A stretch of 64,000 nt of DNA from Microbulbifer marinus (GTDB lineage Bacteria; Pseudomonadota; Gammaproteobacteria; Pseudomonadales; Cellvibrionaceae): positions 186,001-250,000 of the forward strand of contig NZ_FNQO01000001.1 of assembly GCF_900107725.1 (NCBI RefSeq). Direction: 5' to 3'. A program made the translations under genes and the position numbers. Below, piece by piece: positions 9,374-17,246 of the stretch (its first letter is position 1; each line of letters begins with the position of its first letter). Under the pieces are notes generated by a model, which searched no databases, was not told where the DNA came from, and saw only the letters and a program-made list of their open reading frames with translations.

Positions 9374-9482
9374 TCAGTTTCGGGGAAAATTCAAGTGGTT
9401 TGACCAATATTCATTGTGTCGGGGCAGAATTGTCGATTGTTCGATGGACTTTGCCGGCGGAAAGGTGGACTCTTGGCTGCTT

Positions 9483-9491
9483 TGGTATAAA
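9483..9491 (+). promoter_or_regulatory. extended -10 promoter candidate for fimL
   Basis: TGG precedes TATAAA (9486-9491), an extended -10 element 77 nt before the GTG start. No convincing -35 is seen at the right distance. Confidence 0.45.
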
Positions 9492-9567
9492 TTGCCATCT
9501 ACTTAGCCAATCAGTTAACAGTTGGTTAAAATTTGTACAGAAAATGCAGAGTGCAGCGGTGTAGTCA

Positions 9568-11265
9568 GTGACTGAATTGCGCGATATCAATATAACTTCT
9601 GTCAATGTGGTCAAGGATGAGCTGGTCGTTGCGATAGACGGCGCTGCGGCCCATCTCGATCAGTTCGCAGCAGACAACAACAACAAACATTCGCTGGAGC
9701 TGTGCCTCGCGGCATTGCGCCAGGTGAATGGCGTATTGCAGATGGTGCAGCTGCGCGCCGGTGAGTTATTGGCCCAGGAGATGCTGAGCGCGCTGGCCGA
9801 CTTGCAGGAGGGGCGCCAAGACGCCGCCGGGGATCTGATGGAGGGTCTTGGTACTGGTTTCTATGTGCTTACCCGCTATCTCGACTTCGTGCAGGGCCGC
9901 GGCACCGCGCGTCCTGAACTGCTGATTCCCTACATCAACAACCTGCGTGCAGCGCGATCGCAGCCACCAGTACCCGAAAGCCATTTTTTTCGCTGCCGCC
10001 TGGAGGGGAATGTGCCGGGTGCGGTCGCGTCAGCCGTGATGTCGGAGGATCTGCGGAATTTTGTCCGGCGCTTTCGTCACATGTATCAGGTAGGGCTGTT
10101 GGCGCTACTGAAGGGTAAACCCTGCAAACCGGCCTATACGATGATGGCGCGCGCGCTGCAGCGAATAGCCAGCATTTCGGCTGGCCGTCCCAATGGAAGG
10201 CTGTGGGCGGTGGCCGGCGAGGCGCTTGGTGGCATGGCTGCACGGGAAATGCATATCAACCGCTCCCGGGTCATGGTATTCAGCATGTTCGACCGGCGGC
10301 TGCGCGCGCTGCAGAAGGATGGCGACGCAGCACTGGATCAGCCGGCCCCGCCGGTACTGTTGAAGGAGTGCCTTTACTGGCTCGCGCTCTCTGCGCCGGC
10401 GGGGGAGGGAGCCAAGGTGCTGGAAGCCTTTTCTGCTGGCCCCCTGGGATATAGCGAGGCGGAACTGGAACGCGAGCGGGCCAGCCTCGGCGGACCGGGT
10501 GCGACCGCGATCAATGCGGTGGCGACAGCCCTCGATGAGGAGCTGTCCGGCGTGCGCCGTATGCTCGATGATGTGGAGCTGATCGGAACGTCCGGGCTGG
10601 ATGAAGAGGATGGCCTACTGGGAACGCTGCAGCGGGTTGCGAGTACTCTGCAGTTGCTGAATTTCAAGCGGGTCGGCGAGGGACTGCGCAGCGCGGTGCA
10701 AGAATGCCGCACCGCTGCCGGTGCCGCCGGTTCCGTAGCGGACGAGGCGCTGCAAAAGCTGACCGGGCAGGTCCTGATGGTCGACAGTACTATCCGCGCC
10801 CTGCGCCAGAGTTCTTCTATCGATGTGGACGAGTACGGACACGCCGATGTGGCACTGGAGCACAGTCAGCTGGCGGAGGCCGAAGTTGCGGTGCTGAAGG
10901 AAGCGGAAGCGGGCCTGTCGCTGATCAAGCGGGCGCTGGCCTCCTATGCAGAGTCCGGATTCGATCACGGCCACATCCGCAATGTCGCCACCACCCTTAA
11001 TTCGGTGCGGGGGGGGCTGATCGTGCTCAACCTGCGTCGTGCCGCCGGGGTAGTAGAGCGACTGGTGGATTTCGTGGAAACGGTAATGGATCAGCACGAT
11101 TCGGCACCTGCGGTCGAGCAGTCCCTGGATATCTTTGCGGATGCCATTATCAGCCTCGAGTACTACCTGGGCGAGGTGAAACTGCATCGCAAGGCCGACA
11201 TCCAATCCCTGAATCTTGCCGTCGAGAGTCTCGATGCACTCGGCTACCCGGTCGAGGTGGCTTGA
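9568..11265 (+). CDS. fimL: FimL-like protein, Hpt-like homolog of the ChpA N-terminus
   Basis: The 565-residue protein is mainly helical and begins like the N-terminus of the pilus chemosensor kinase ChpA (CLAALRQVNGVLQMVQLRAGELLAQEM, then YINNLRAARSQPPVPES). It lacks kinase, CheW or receiver domains. Length and position immediately before nudC, with nhaB nearby, match FimL of Pseudomonas aeruginosa, which interacts with the Pil-Chp system and raises cAMP needed for type IV pilus function. The start is GTG with a weak ribosome site. No other pilus or cAMP genes are in the window. Confidence 0.8.
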   Translation: MTELRDINITSVNVVKDELVVAIDGAAAHLDQFAADNNNKHSLELCLAALRQVNGVLQMVQLRAGELLAQEMLSALADLQEGRQDAAGDLMEGLGTGFYVLTRYLDFVQGRGTARPELLIPYINNLRAARSQPPVPESHFFRCRLEGNVPGAVASAVMSEDLRNFVRRFRHMYQVGLLALLKGKPCKPAYTMMARALQRIASISAGRPNGRLWAVAGEALGGMAAREMHINRSRVMVFSMFDRRLRALQKDGDAALDQPAPPVLLKECLYWLALSAPAGEGAKVLEAFSAGPLGYSEAELERERASLGGPGATAINAVATALDEELSGVRRMLDDVELIGTSGLDEEDGLLGTLQRVASTLQLLNFKRVGEGLRSAVQECRTAAGAAGSVADEALQKLTGQVLMVDSTIRALRQSSSIDVDEYGHADVALEHSQLAEAEVAVLKEAEAGLSLIKRALASYAESGFDHGHIRNVATTLNSVRGGLIVLNLRRAAGVVERLVDFVETVMDQHDSAPAVEQSLDIFADAIISLEYYLGEVKLHRKADIQSLNLAVESLDALGYPVEVA

Positions 11266-11275
11266 TCGGGAGGTC

Positions 11276-12094
11276 ATGTTGAACGATTTCTTCGTGCCCG
11301 CCGGCAGTGCTTGGCCTGCCCCGGACTTCGCCCGTCATATTTTTGTGGCAGAAGGGCAGTTGCTCTGCTGTGGTGACCGGTTCTTACATGACGGTGACGT
11401 GCTGGGTCGCGAGCTGATTATTTGCAGCCATTATCTCGGCGACCTGAGTGGTCGCCCGTGCGGGGTGCACTTATTGTCGGCGCAGATTGAAGTACGTGGC
11501 TGCGAGTGGCGCAATCTCCGCAGTCTGTTGCTGTGTACCGACGAGCAACTGTTCGCACTGGCCGGGCGGGCCATGCAGGTGGTTAACTGGGATAGCGAAC
11601 ACCGCTTCTGCGGGCGCTGTGGTAGCAGGACGGAATACCATCCCAGCGACCGCGCACGTGTGTGCCCCGCCTGCCATTTCACGGTATATCCTCGCATTTC
11701 ACCCTGTGTCATCATGTTAATCACTCGCGGCGATGAGTGCCTGCTGGCCCGACACACCCATCATCGCCACGCGATGTACACGGCATTGGCTGGCTTCATC
11801 GAGCCGGGGGAAAATGCCGAGCAGGCACTGATGCGTGAAGTGCGGGAAGAAGTGGGGCTCGAAGTCGGTGAGGTACATTATATCGGCAGCCAGTCCTGGC
11901 CGTTTCCGGGGCAGTTGATGCTGGGCTTCCTGGCGGAATGGGCTGCTGGTGATTTGCAGCCGGATCGGGAGGAAATCTCCGAGGCCGCCTGGTTTCACTA
12001 CGATGCGTTGCCCGAGATTCCACCGCCGCAGACATTGTCGGGACAGCTAATTCGCAAATTTGCGCAAGTCGCGGCGAACAAGAATCGTTGTTGA
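11276..12094 (+). CDS. nudC: NAD(+) diphosphatase / NAD-cap hydrolase NudC
   Basis: The 272-residue protein contains a four-cysteine zinc ribbon (CGRCGSRTEY, then VCPACH), a complete Nudix box (GFIEPGENAEQALMREVREE-GLE pattern) and the NudC signature SQSWPFPGQLM just downstream. NudC hydrolyses NADH and removes NAD caps from RNA. GGGAGG lies close before ATG 11276; the adjacent TTG at 11279 has better spacing and may be the real start. The gene begins 10 nt after fimL, suggesting cotranscription. Confidence 0.93.
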   Translation: MLNDFFVPAGSAWPAPDFARHIFVAEGQLLCCGDRFLHDGDVLGRELIICSHYLGDLSGRPCGVHLLSAQIEVRGCEWRNLRSLLLCTDEQLFALAGRAMQVVNWDSEHRFCGRCGSRTEYHPSDRARVCPACHFTVYPRISPCVIMLITRGDECLLARHTHHRHAMYTALAGFIEPGENAEQALMREVREEVGLEVGEVHYIGSQSWPFPGQLMLGFLAEWAAGDLQPDREEISEAAWFHYDALPEIPPPQTLSGQLIRKFAQVAANKNRC

Positions 12095-12141
12095 GTCGTT
12101 CCAGTTTTTGGCCGCTGTACAAGTACGGAGCTCGATAAATC

Positions 12142-12792
12142 ATGTATATCGCCATTGTTTTCCTGATTGCCATACTGGCACTGTTACTGATTTTCTGGGG
12201 CGCCCGGGTACTGTTGGGTGGCAACTGGTTTTTCGGGTTTATTCGCGGTAGCGTCGGCCTGTTGTTTTTCGGTGTGGCGCTGTTGATCGTCTTGGTGGCC
12301 GCGGACGTATATAGCTATCGCAATCTCGCCGAGGAGCACAGTGTCGGCACCGTCTCTTTCAGGAAGGTCGGTGAGCAGCATTTCGAGGCAAAGTTTTCCG
12401 ACGCGGACGGGCTGGCACAGAGCTTTGAATTACACGGCGATCAGTGGCAGCTGGACGCCCGTATGCTGAAGTGGAAGGGTCCTCTGGCACGCTGGGGAAT
12501 TCAGCCGGCCTATCGCCTGGACCGTCTCAGTGGTCGTTACCTTACGTTGCAGGATGAGCGCTCCAAACAGCGTTCGGTACATCAGTTGACCGGCAGCAAT
12601 TACGGTGTGGATGTGTGGCAGTCACTGCGCGGTATCGACAAGAAACTCTCCTTCGTGGATGCGGTATACGGTAGCGCGACTTTCCTGCCGATGGAGGACG
12701 GCGCTGTTTACGAGGTGCGGATTACCCATAGCGGCCTGCTGGCGAGACCTCTCAACAAGCAGGCGACCTCGGCGCTGAATGAGTGGCAATAA
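12142..12792 (+). CDS. conserved membrane protein of unknown function (PA1824-like)
   Basis: The 216-residue protein has two N-terminal membrane helices (about 2-22 and 34-53, the latter ending in VAADVYSY) and a soluble domain of about 150 residues rich in aromatic and charged positions. Homologs in this position next to nudC are often labelled cation or multidrug efflux pump, but nothing in the sequence supports transport. It sits between nudC and sohB in the same direction. Confidence 0.75.
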   Translation: MYIAIVFLIAILALLLIFWGARVLLGGNWFFGFIRGSVGLLFFGVALLIVLVAADVYSYRNLAEEHSVGTVSFRKVGEQHFEAKFSDADGLAQSFELHGDQWQLDARMLKWKGPLARWGIQPAYRLDRLSGRYLTLQDERSKQRSVHQLTGSNYGVDVWQSLRGIDKKLSFVDAVYGSATFLPMEDGAVYEVRITHSGLLARPLNKQATSALNEWQ

Positions 12793-12837
12793 AAAATCGG
12801 ACAATTTGTTTTTGCACGGTAGCAATCTGGAGTCTTA

Positions 12838-14022
12838 GTGGAATTCCTTACTGAATACGGCCTGTTTCTGGCCAAAGTGGTGACCATCGTCGTCGCCCTG
12901 CTGGTAATCATCGGGTTTATCGTTGCCAACCGCGAACATCTGAAGGAGCGCGTGCAGGGGCACATCAGTGTCACGCACCTCAATGATCGTTACGAGCAGT
13001 TCAAAGAGACCTTGCTCGAGGCGGTAATGGACAAGCACGAATTTTCCCGGCGTAAAAAGCAGATGGCCAAGGAGAAGAAGGCCGAGGAAAAAGCGCTGGC
13101 GAAGAAACACAAGGCTGAACTGAAGAAGAAACCACAGGAAAAAGTGCAGCACGCCGGGCTTGAGAGCACGGAAACGCCGGTGCCCGAACAGGGCGAAGCC
13201 GATGCGGAGGCGGGCGACCAGCATTCCCCGGCCGTTATTACGCAGAAACCGGAGGGCGAGCGCAAGCGCATCTTCGTGATGCATTTTGACGGTGATATCA
13301 AGGCCAGCGCGCTGTCGCAGCTGCGGGAGGAGGTTACCGCCGTGCTGCAGGTAGCCGAGCCCGGTGATGAAGTGGTGGTGTGTCTGGAAAGTCCTGGCGG
13401 CATGGTGGCCAATTACGGTCTCGCGGCCAGCCAGCTCGCGCGCGTACGGGGTGCCGGCATCCAGCTGACCATTGCCGTCGACAAGGTTGCCGCCAGCGGC
13501 GGTTATATGATGGCGTGCGTGGCCGACCGCATTCTTGCTGCGCCTTTCGCCATGCTCGGTTCCATCGGTGTGTTGGCGCAGCTGCCCAATTTCAACCGCC
13601 TGCTCAAGCGTCACGATGTGGATTTTGAGTTGTTTACCGCCGGCGAGTACAAGCGCACGGTGACGATGTTCGGCGAGAACACCGCCGAGGGGCGTGAGAA
13701 GTTCCAGAGTGACCTGGAGGAGATACACGCGCTCTTCCAGCATTTCGTCGCCGAGTACCGGCCGAAGCTGGATATCGCCAAGGTGGCAACGGGTGAAGTC
13801 TGGTTCGGCCAGCGTGCACTGGATCTCGGCCTGGTCGATGAACTGAAAACGTCCGACGAATACCTGACCAGTTGCGCCGCGAATGCGGACCTGTACCAGG
13901 TCGAATATAAAGAGAGAAAGAACATCGCCAAGAAGATGGGACTCGCCGCCCAAGCCGGTTTGGAAGGCGCGCTAATGCGGTTGTTTACCCGCCTGTCCGC
14001 CTGGCGTCACCAGGCGCAGTAA
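12838..14022 (+). CDS. sohB: inner-membrane serine protease SohB (peptidase family S49)
   Basis: The 394-residue protein begins MEFLTEYGLFLAKVVTIVVA, a membrane anchor very like E. coli SohB. A lysine-rich, probably coiled segment (about 60-110) follows, then the S49 peptidase domain. The presumed catalytic Ser220 is in KVAASGGYMMA and the Lys272 base is in GEYKRT. SohB is a presumed periplasmic protease or signal-peptide peptidase homolog; its physiological substrates are unclear. Translation starts at GTG with GGAG six bases upstream. The lysine-rich linker is longer than in E. coli. Confidence 0.93.
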   Translation: MEFLTEYGLFLAKVVTIVVALLVIIGFIVANREHLKERVQGHISVTHLNDRYEQFKETLLEAVMDKHEFSRRKKQMAKEKKAEEKALAKKHKAELKKKPQEKVQHAGLESTETPVPEQGEADAEAGDQHSPAVITQKPEGERKRIFVMHFDGDIKASALSQLREEVTAVLQVAEPGDEVVVCLESPGGMVANYGLAASQLARVRGAGIQLTIAVDKVAASGGYMMACVADRILAAPFAMLGSIGVLAQLPNFNRLLKRHDVDFELFTAGEYKRTVTMFGENTAEGREKFQSDLEEIHALFQHFVAEYRPKLDIAKVATGEVWFGQRALDLGLVDELKTSDEYLTSCAANADLYQVEYKERKNIAKKMGLAAQAGLEGALMRLFTRLSAWRHQAQ

Positions 14023-14079
14023 GCGAGACCAGTTCAAGATTTGCCGGGGCGTCGCGCGCTCCCGCTGGAGGATGTCACC

Positions 14080-15081
14080 ATGGATGAGACCTTTCGCGCT
14101 ATTTGGGTTGAGGAAGTGGCTGCGGGCAAGTTCGACCAGCAGTTGGTGCAGAGGCGTCTGCAGGACCTGCCGGACAATCCGTTAGTACTGGCCGTTTCTC
14201 ACTCCTCCCTGAATTACAAGGATGCGCTGTCCGCTTTCGGCAACCGCACCATAACCCGCGAGTATCCGCATACGCCCGGTATCGATGCAGTCGGAAAGGT
14301 GCTCGAGGATGCGAGCGACACCTACGAGCCGGGAACCGAGCTGCTTGTCACCGGTTACGACCTCGGCATGAATACGCCCGGCGGCCTCGCCGAACGTATA
14401 GCGATTCCCGCCGGCTGGGCGTTGCCACTGCCCGCGGGCCTCAGTGCGCGTGAGTCCATGATTCTCGGCACCGCCGGCCTGACCGCGGGACTCTGTGTGG
14501 AGAAGCTGCTCGAGGCCGGAGCCAAGCCGGCAGACGGCGAGGTATTGGTGACCGGGGCCACCGGCGGCGTGGGCTCCATCGCTGTGGCTCTGCTCGCAAA
14601 ACTCGGATTTCGTGTCGCAGCGGTGACCGGCAAGCTGGAGTCGGCGGACTTCCTGACCGCCCTCGGGGCATGGAAGGTCATCGACCGGGAAACCCTGGCG
14701 CCATTTGCCAGCAAGGCGATGGCCAAGCCCTTGTGGGCCTGGGCGGTGGACACGGTCGGGGGTGAAACCCTGTTCAATGTGATCAAGTCTCTGGCCTACG
14801 GCGGCGGTGTCGCCGCCTGTGGCATGGCCTCCGGCGCTCAGTTCCAGGCCAATGTATTTCCGTTTATCCTGCGCGGTATCAGCTTGCTGGGGGTCGACAG
14901 TGTCGAGTTGCCGCTGGAGAAGAAGGCGAGGGTTTGGGATAGGCTCGCCAGTGACTGGTATATCGGTGAGCAGCTGGGCCGTATCGCCGAAGATATCTCC
15001 CTGGAGCAGGCGCCAGAGTTTCTCGCACGCCTGCACCGCGGCCACGGCATAGGGCGCTATGTGGTGGATATGGCGCTGTAA
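14080..15081 (+). CDS. acuI: acrylyl-CoA reductase / YhdH-type quinone oxidoreductase
   Basis: The 333-residue medium-chain dehydrogenase has the family N-terminus FRAIWVEE and SSLNYKDALS, the NADPH-binding VTGATGGVGSIAVALLAKLG (about 150-170) and the substrate-domain segment GGGVAACGMASG. AcuI enzymes reduce acryloyl-CoA to propionyl-CoA with NADPH, a step in dimethylsulfoniopropionate and 3-hydroxypropionate metabolism and in acrylate detoxification. No zinc-site cysteines are present, as expected. The ATG has CTGGAGGA upstream; an in-frame TTG at 14041 is less likely. Confidence 0.85.
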   Translation: MDETFRAIWVEEVAAGKFDQQLVQRRLQDLPDNPLVLAVSHSSLNYKDALSAFGNRTITREYPHTPGIDAVGKVLEDASDTYEPGTELLVTGYDLGMNTPGGLAERIAIPAGWALPLPAGLSARESMILGTAGLTAGLCVEKLLEAGAKPADGEVLVTGATGGVGSIAVALLAKLGFRVAAVTGKLESADFLTALGAWKVIDRETLAPFASKAMAKPLWAWAVDTVGGETLFNVIKSLAYGGGVAACGMASGAQFQANVFPFILRGISLLGVDSVELPLEKKARVWDRLASDWYIGEQLGRIAEDISLEQAPEFLARLHRGHGIGRYVVDMAL

Positions 15082-15268
15082 TCGCCGCTACGGCTGACGC
15101 AGCAGATCTCTTTATGGTTTGTGACCGGTTTCCCATCTCGGTCATCTGGATCTGGAATCATGCCTGCTATGCTAATAGCCCCGGCAATGTGATTGGACGG
15201 AATCAGAGTTCCCAGATTTTTGATTCGTAGTATCCATGTCAGCGTTTTATCGCTATTGGTAGAACAAA

Positions 15269-16534
15269 TTGACTGAAAATAACGAGTTACCAAAGCTCAC
15301 TCACCAGGCTAGTGCTCTGGTGCTATCTGGTGGCGGCGCCCGGGCTGCCTATCAGGCTGGTGTGTTGAAGGCATTGGGGGAATTGACACCGGACACCAAT
15401 CCGCACCCCTTCCCGATCATCTGCGGTACCTCGGCGGGAGCGGTCAATGCGTTGTTGCTCGCCTCGCATCCGGGCACTTTCAAGGAGGCGGTCGAACGGC
15501 TTTGCGCCCTGTGGCTTCAACTGACTGTGGATCAGATCTATTGCAGTAGTTGGCGCAGCCTGCTGGGCAATATGTTCTCCATCACCCGTTCCTTGTTCAA
15601 TCAGGGGGTAGGGCGCCAGCGACCACTGGCTCTGCTGGACAACATGCCGTTGCGAAAGCTGATCGAAGAAGTCATCCCTTTTGGCAACGTGCAGAAGAAT
15701 ATCGACGCAGGGCATTTGCGTGCGGTCTGTGTGAACGCCCTGTCTTACAGTGAGGGAGAGTCGGTCAGTTTCTTTCAGGGGGCGGAGAACCTGTTGGAAT
15801 GGCGGCGGTTTCGTCGATATGGCGTGCGTACCCAACTGACCGCAGACCACTTGATGGCTTCGGCGGCGATTCCGACCCTGTTTTCCACCGTAAAGATTGG
15901 CAATGACTATTTTGGAGATGGCGCTGTGCGCCAGCTGGCGCCGATTAGTCCGGCGCTGCACCTCGGTGCCAATCGGGTGTTCGTGGTGGGCGTATCCGAT
16001 AATCGCTCACCGGAACATTGGGGCAAGACGCGTACCAAGCCGCCGCGGCATTCGCCATCGATGGCGCAAATTGCCGGCCAGTTGTTCAACGCGGCGTTTA
16101 TAGACAGTCTGGAAGGGGACCTGGAACACCTGGATAGGGTCAATTTGCTGTTGGATTCGGTCGACGAAAAGGCCCTCGGCGGCCTGGCGCCACTGCGCCC
16201 GGTAGAATCGGCGGTGATTGAGCCATCCCAGAGCCTGGATCGTCTCGCTGGACGCAAGGTCCGCTACCTGCCGCCGGCGCTGCGCTGGCTGTTCCGTTCG
16301 ACCGGTGCGACCACGTCCGGAGGCGGCGCGTCAGCGGCCAGTTATCTCCTTTTCGAGAAACCTTTTATCGGCGAACTGGTCGAACTTGGTTACCAGGATG
16401 CCATGTGGGAGCGGGACAAGCTGCGCGCATTTTTGCAGCCGCACGCGGAGCCGCAGGAGGCCGAGCGAAGAGGTCTGTTCGGCATCAGAGTTAAACAGGT
16501 ATCGGAAGCAGCGAATGGCAATTCTCAGACATAA
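15269..16534 (+). CDS. patatin-like phospholipase
   Basis: The 421-residue protein has the patatin oxyanion hole LSGGGARAAYQAGVL (about 18-32), the nucleophile elbow GTSAG (about 53-57) and the catalytic Asp in DGAVRQLAPI, giving a Ser-Asp dyad. Such enzymes are lipid acyl hydrolases; no export signal is visible, so action at the inner face of the membrane is likely. Translation appears to start at TTG, since the in-frame ATG at 15236 is followed by a stop codon. It overlaps the next gene by 20 nt. Confidence 0.88.
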   Translation: MTENNELPKLTHQASALVLSGGGARAAYQAGVLKALGELTPDTNPHPFPIICGTSAGAVNALLLASHPGTFKEAVERLCALWLQLTVDQIYCSSWRSLLGNMFSITRSLFNQGVGRQRPLALLDNMPLRKLIEEVIPFGNVQKNIDAGHLRAVCVNALSYSEGESVSFFQGAENLLEWRRFRRYGVRTQLTADHLMASAAIPTLFSTVKIGNDYFGDGAVRQLAPISPALHLGANRVFVVGVSDNRSPEHWGKTRTKPPRHSPSMAQIAGQLFNAAFIDSLEGDLEHLDRVNLLLDSVDEKALGGLAPLRPVESAVIEPSQSLDRLAGRKVRYLPPALRWLFRSTGATTSGGGASAASYLLFEKPFIGELVELGYQDAMWERDKLRAFLQPHAEPQEAERRGLFGIRVKQVSEAANGNSQT

Positions 16535-17204
16535 AAACTTCTGCACTGCGGTAGTAGTGGGTCTCTGTGCGATCCTGGCGGCCTGTAGCGGGCCGGCCAC
16601 CCGTCAGGCCGATCAACAGGCTGGCCCGCAGTTGCGCCAAGCGGAAGTGAGCGAGTACCGGCGCCTGTTGACGGAGGCGCAGCAGCTGTCGTTTACCCTC
16701 GACTTTGACGCCTTGCGGCGCGCCTATGTGGAGTCATCGGAGTACAACCCCTATGGCGGCGTGAAGCTGGCCGGCCTGCCCGAGGCCTATCAGTCGGTGG
16801 AGAACGCCCAGTTCGGTGAATGTCTCAAGCATGTAGACCAGGTGCTGGCCAGCAACTACATGAGCCTGGAAGCCCATATGATCGGTGTTCTCTGCAGCGG
16901 CCGCAGTGCCAACCTGGAGCGGGAAGACCGGCATCGTTACATGGTCGAGGGGTTGATGGAATCCATCGAGAGCAGCGGTGACGGCAGGAGCCAGGACAGT
17001 GCCTACCACACCATCAGCACCTCTGAGTTGCGTGGTTTCGTGCGCCTGAAGGGGCTAATGGTGCTGGAGCAGTCCATCGTTTACGATCAGCGGGGCATCT
17101 ATGACAAGATGCAGGTACGCGATCCCGAATCCGGCGACGAATACGCGCTGTTTTTCAATGTCAGCCAGCAGTTTGCGCACGGCATGGAGAGCGCCGCGGA
17201 ATAA
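16515..17204 (+). CDS. lipoprotein of unknown function, DUF4919-like
   Basis: The 229-residue protein starts with a lipoprotein signal ending in LAACSG (lipobox LAAC). The mature part contains YVESSEYNPYGG and later LRGFVRLKGLMVLEQSIVYDQRGIYDKMQV, resembling DUF4919 proteins. No enzyme motif is visible. The start lies inside the patatin gene (20-nt overlap), so the two are translationally coupled. Confidence 0.75.
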   Translation: MAILRHKNFCTAVVVGLCAILAACSGPATRQADQQAGPQLRQAEVSEYRRLLTEAQQLSFTLDFDALRRAYVESSEYNPYGGVKLAGLPEAYQSVENAQFGECLKHVDQVLASNYMSLEAHMIGVLCSGRSANLEREDRHRYMVEGLMESIESSGDGRSQDSAYHTISTSELRGFVRLKGLMVLEQSIVYDQRGIYDKMQVRDPESGDEYALFFNVSQQFAHGMESAAE

Positions 17205-17246
17205 CGCCTGCAGTGCGGCGAATCAGCCCTGATGTGCGTGTCTGTA

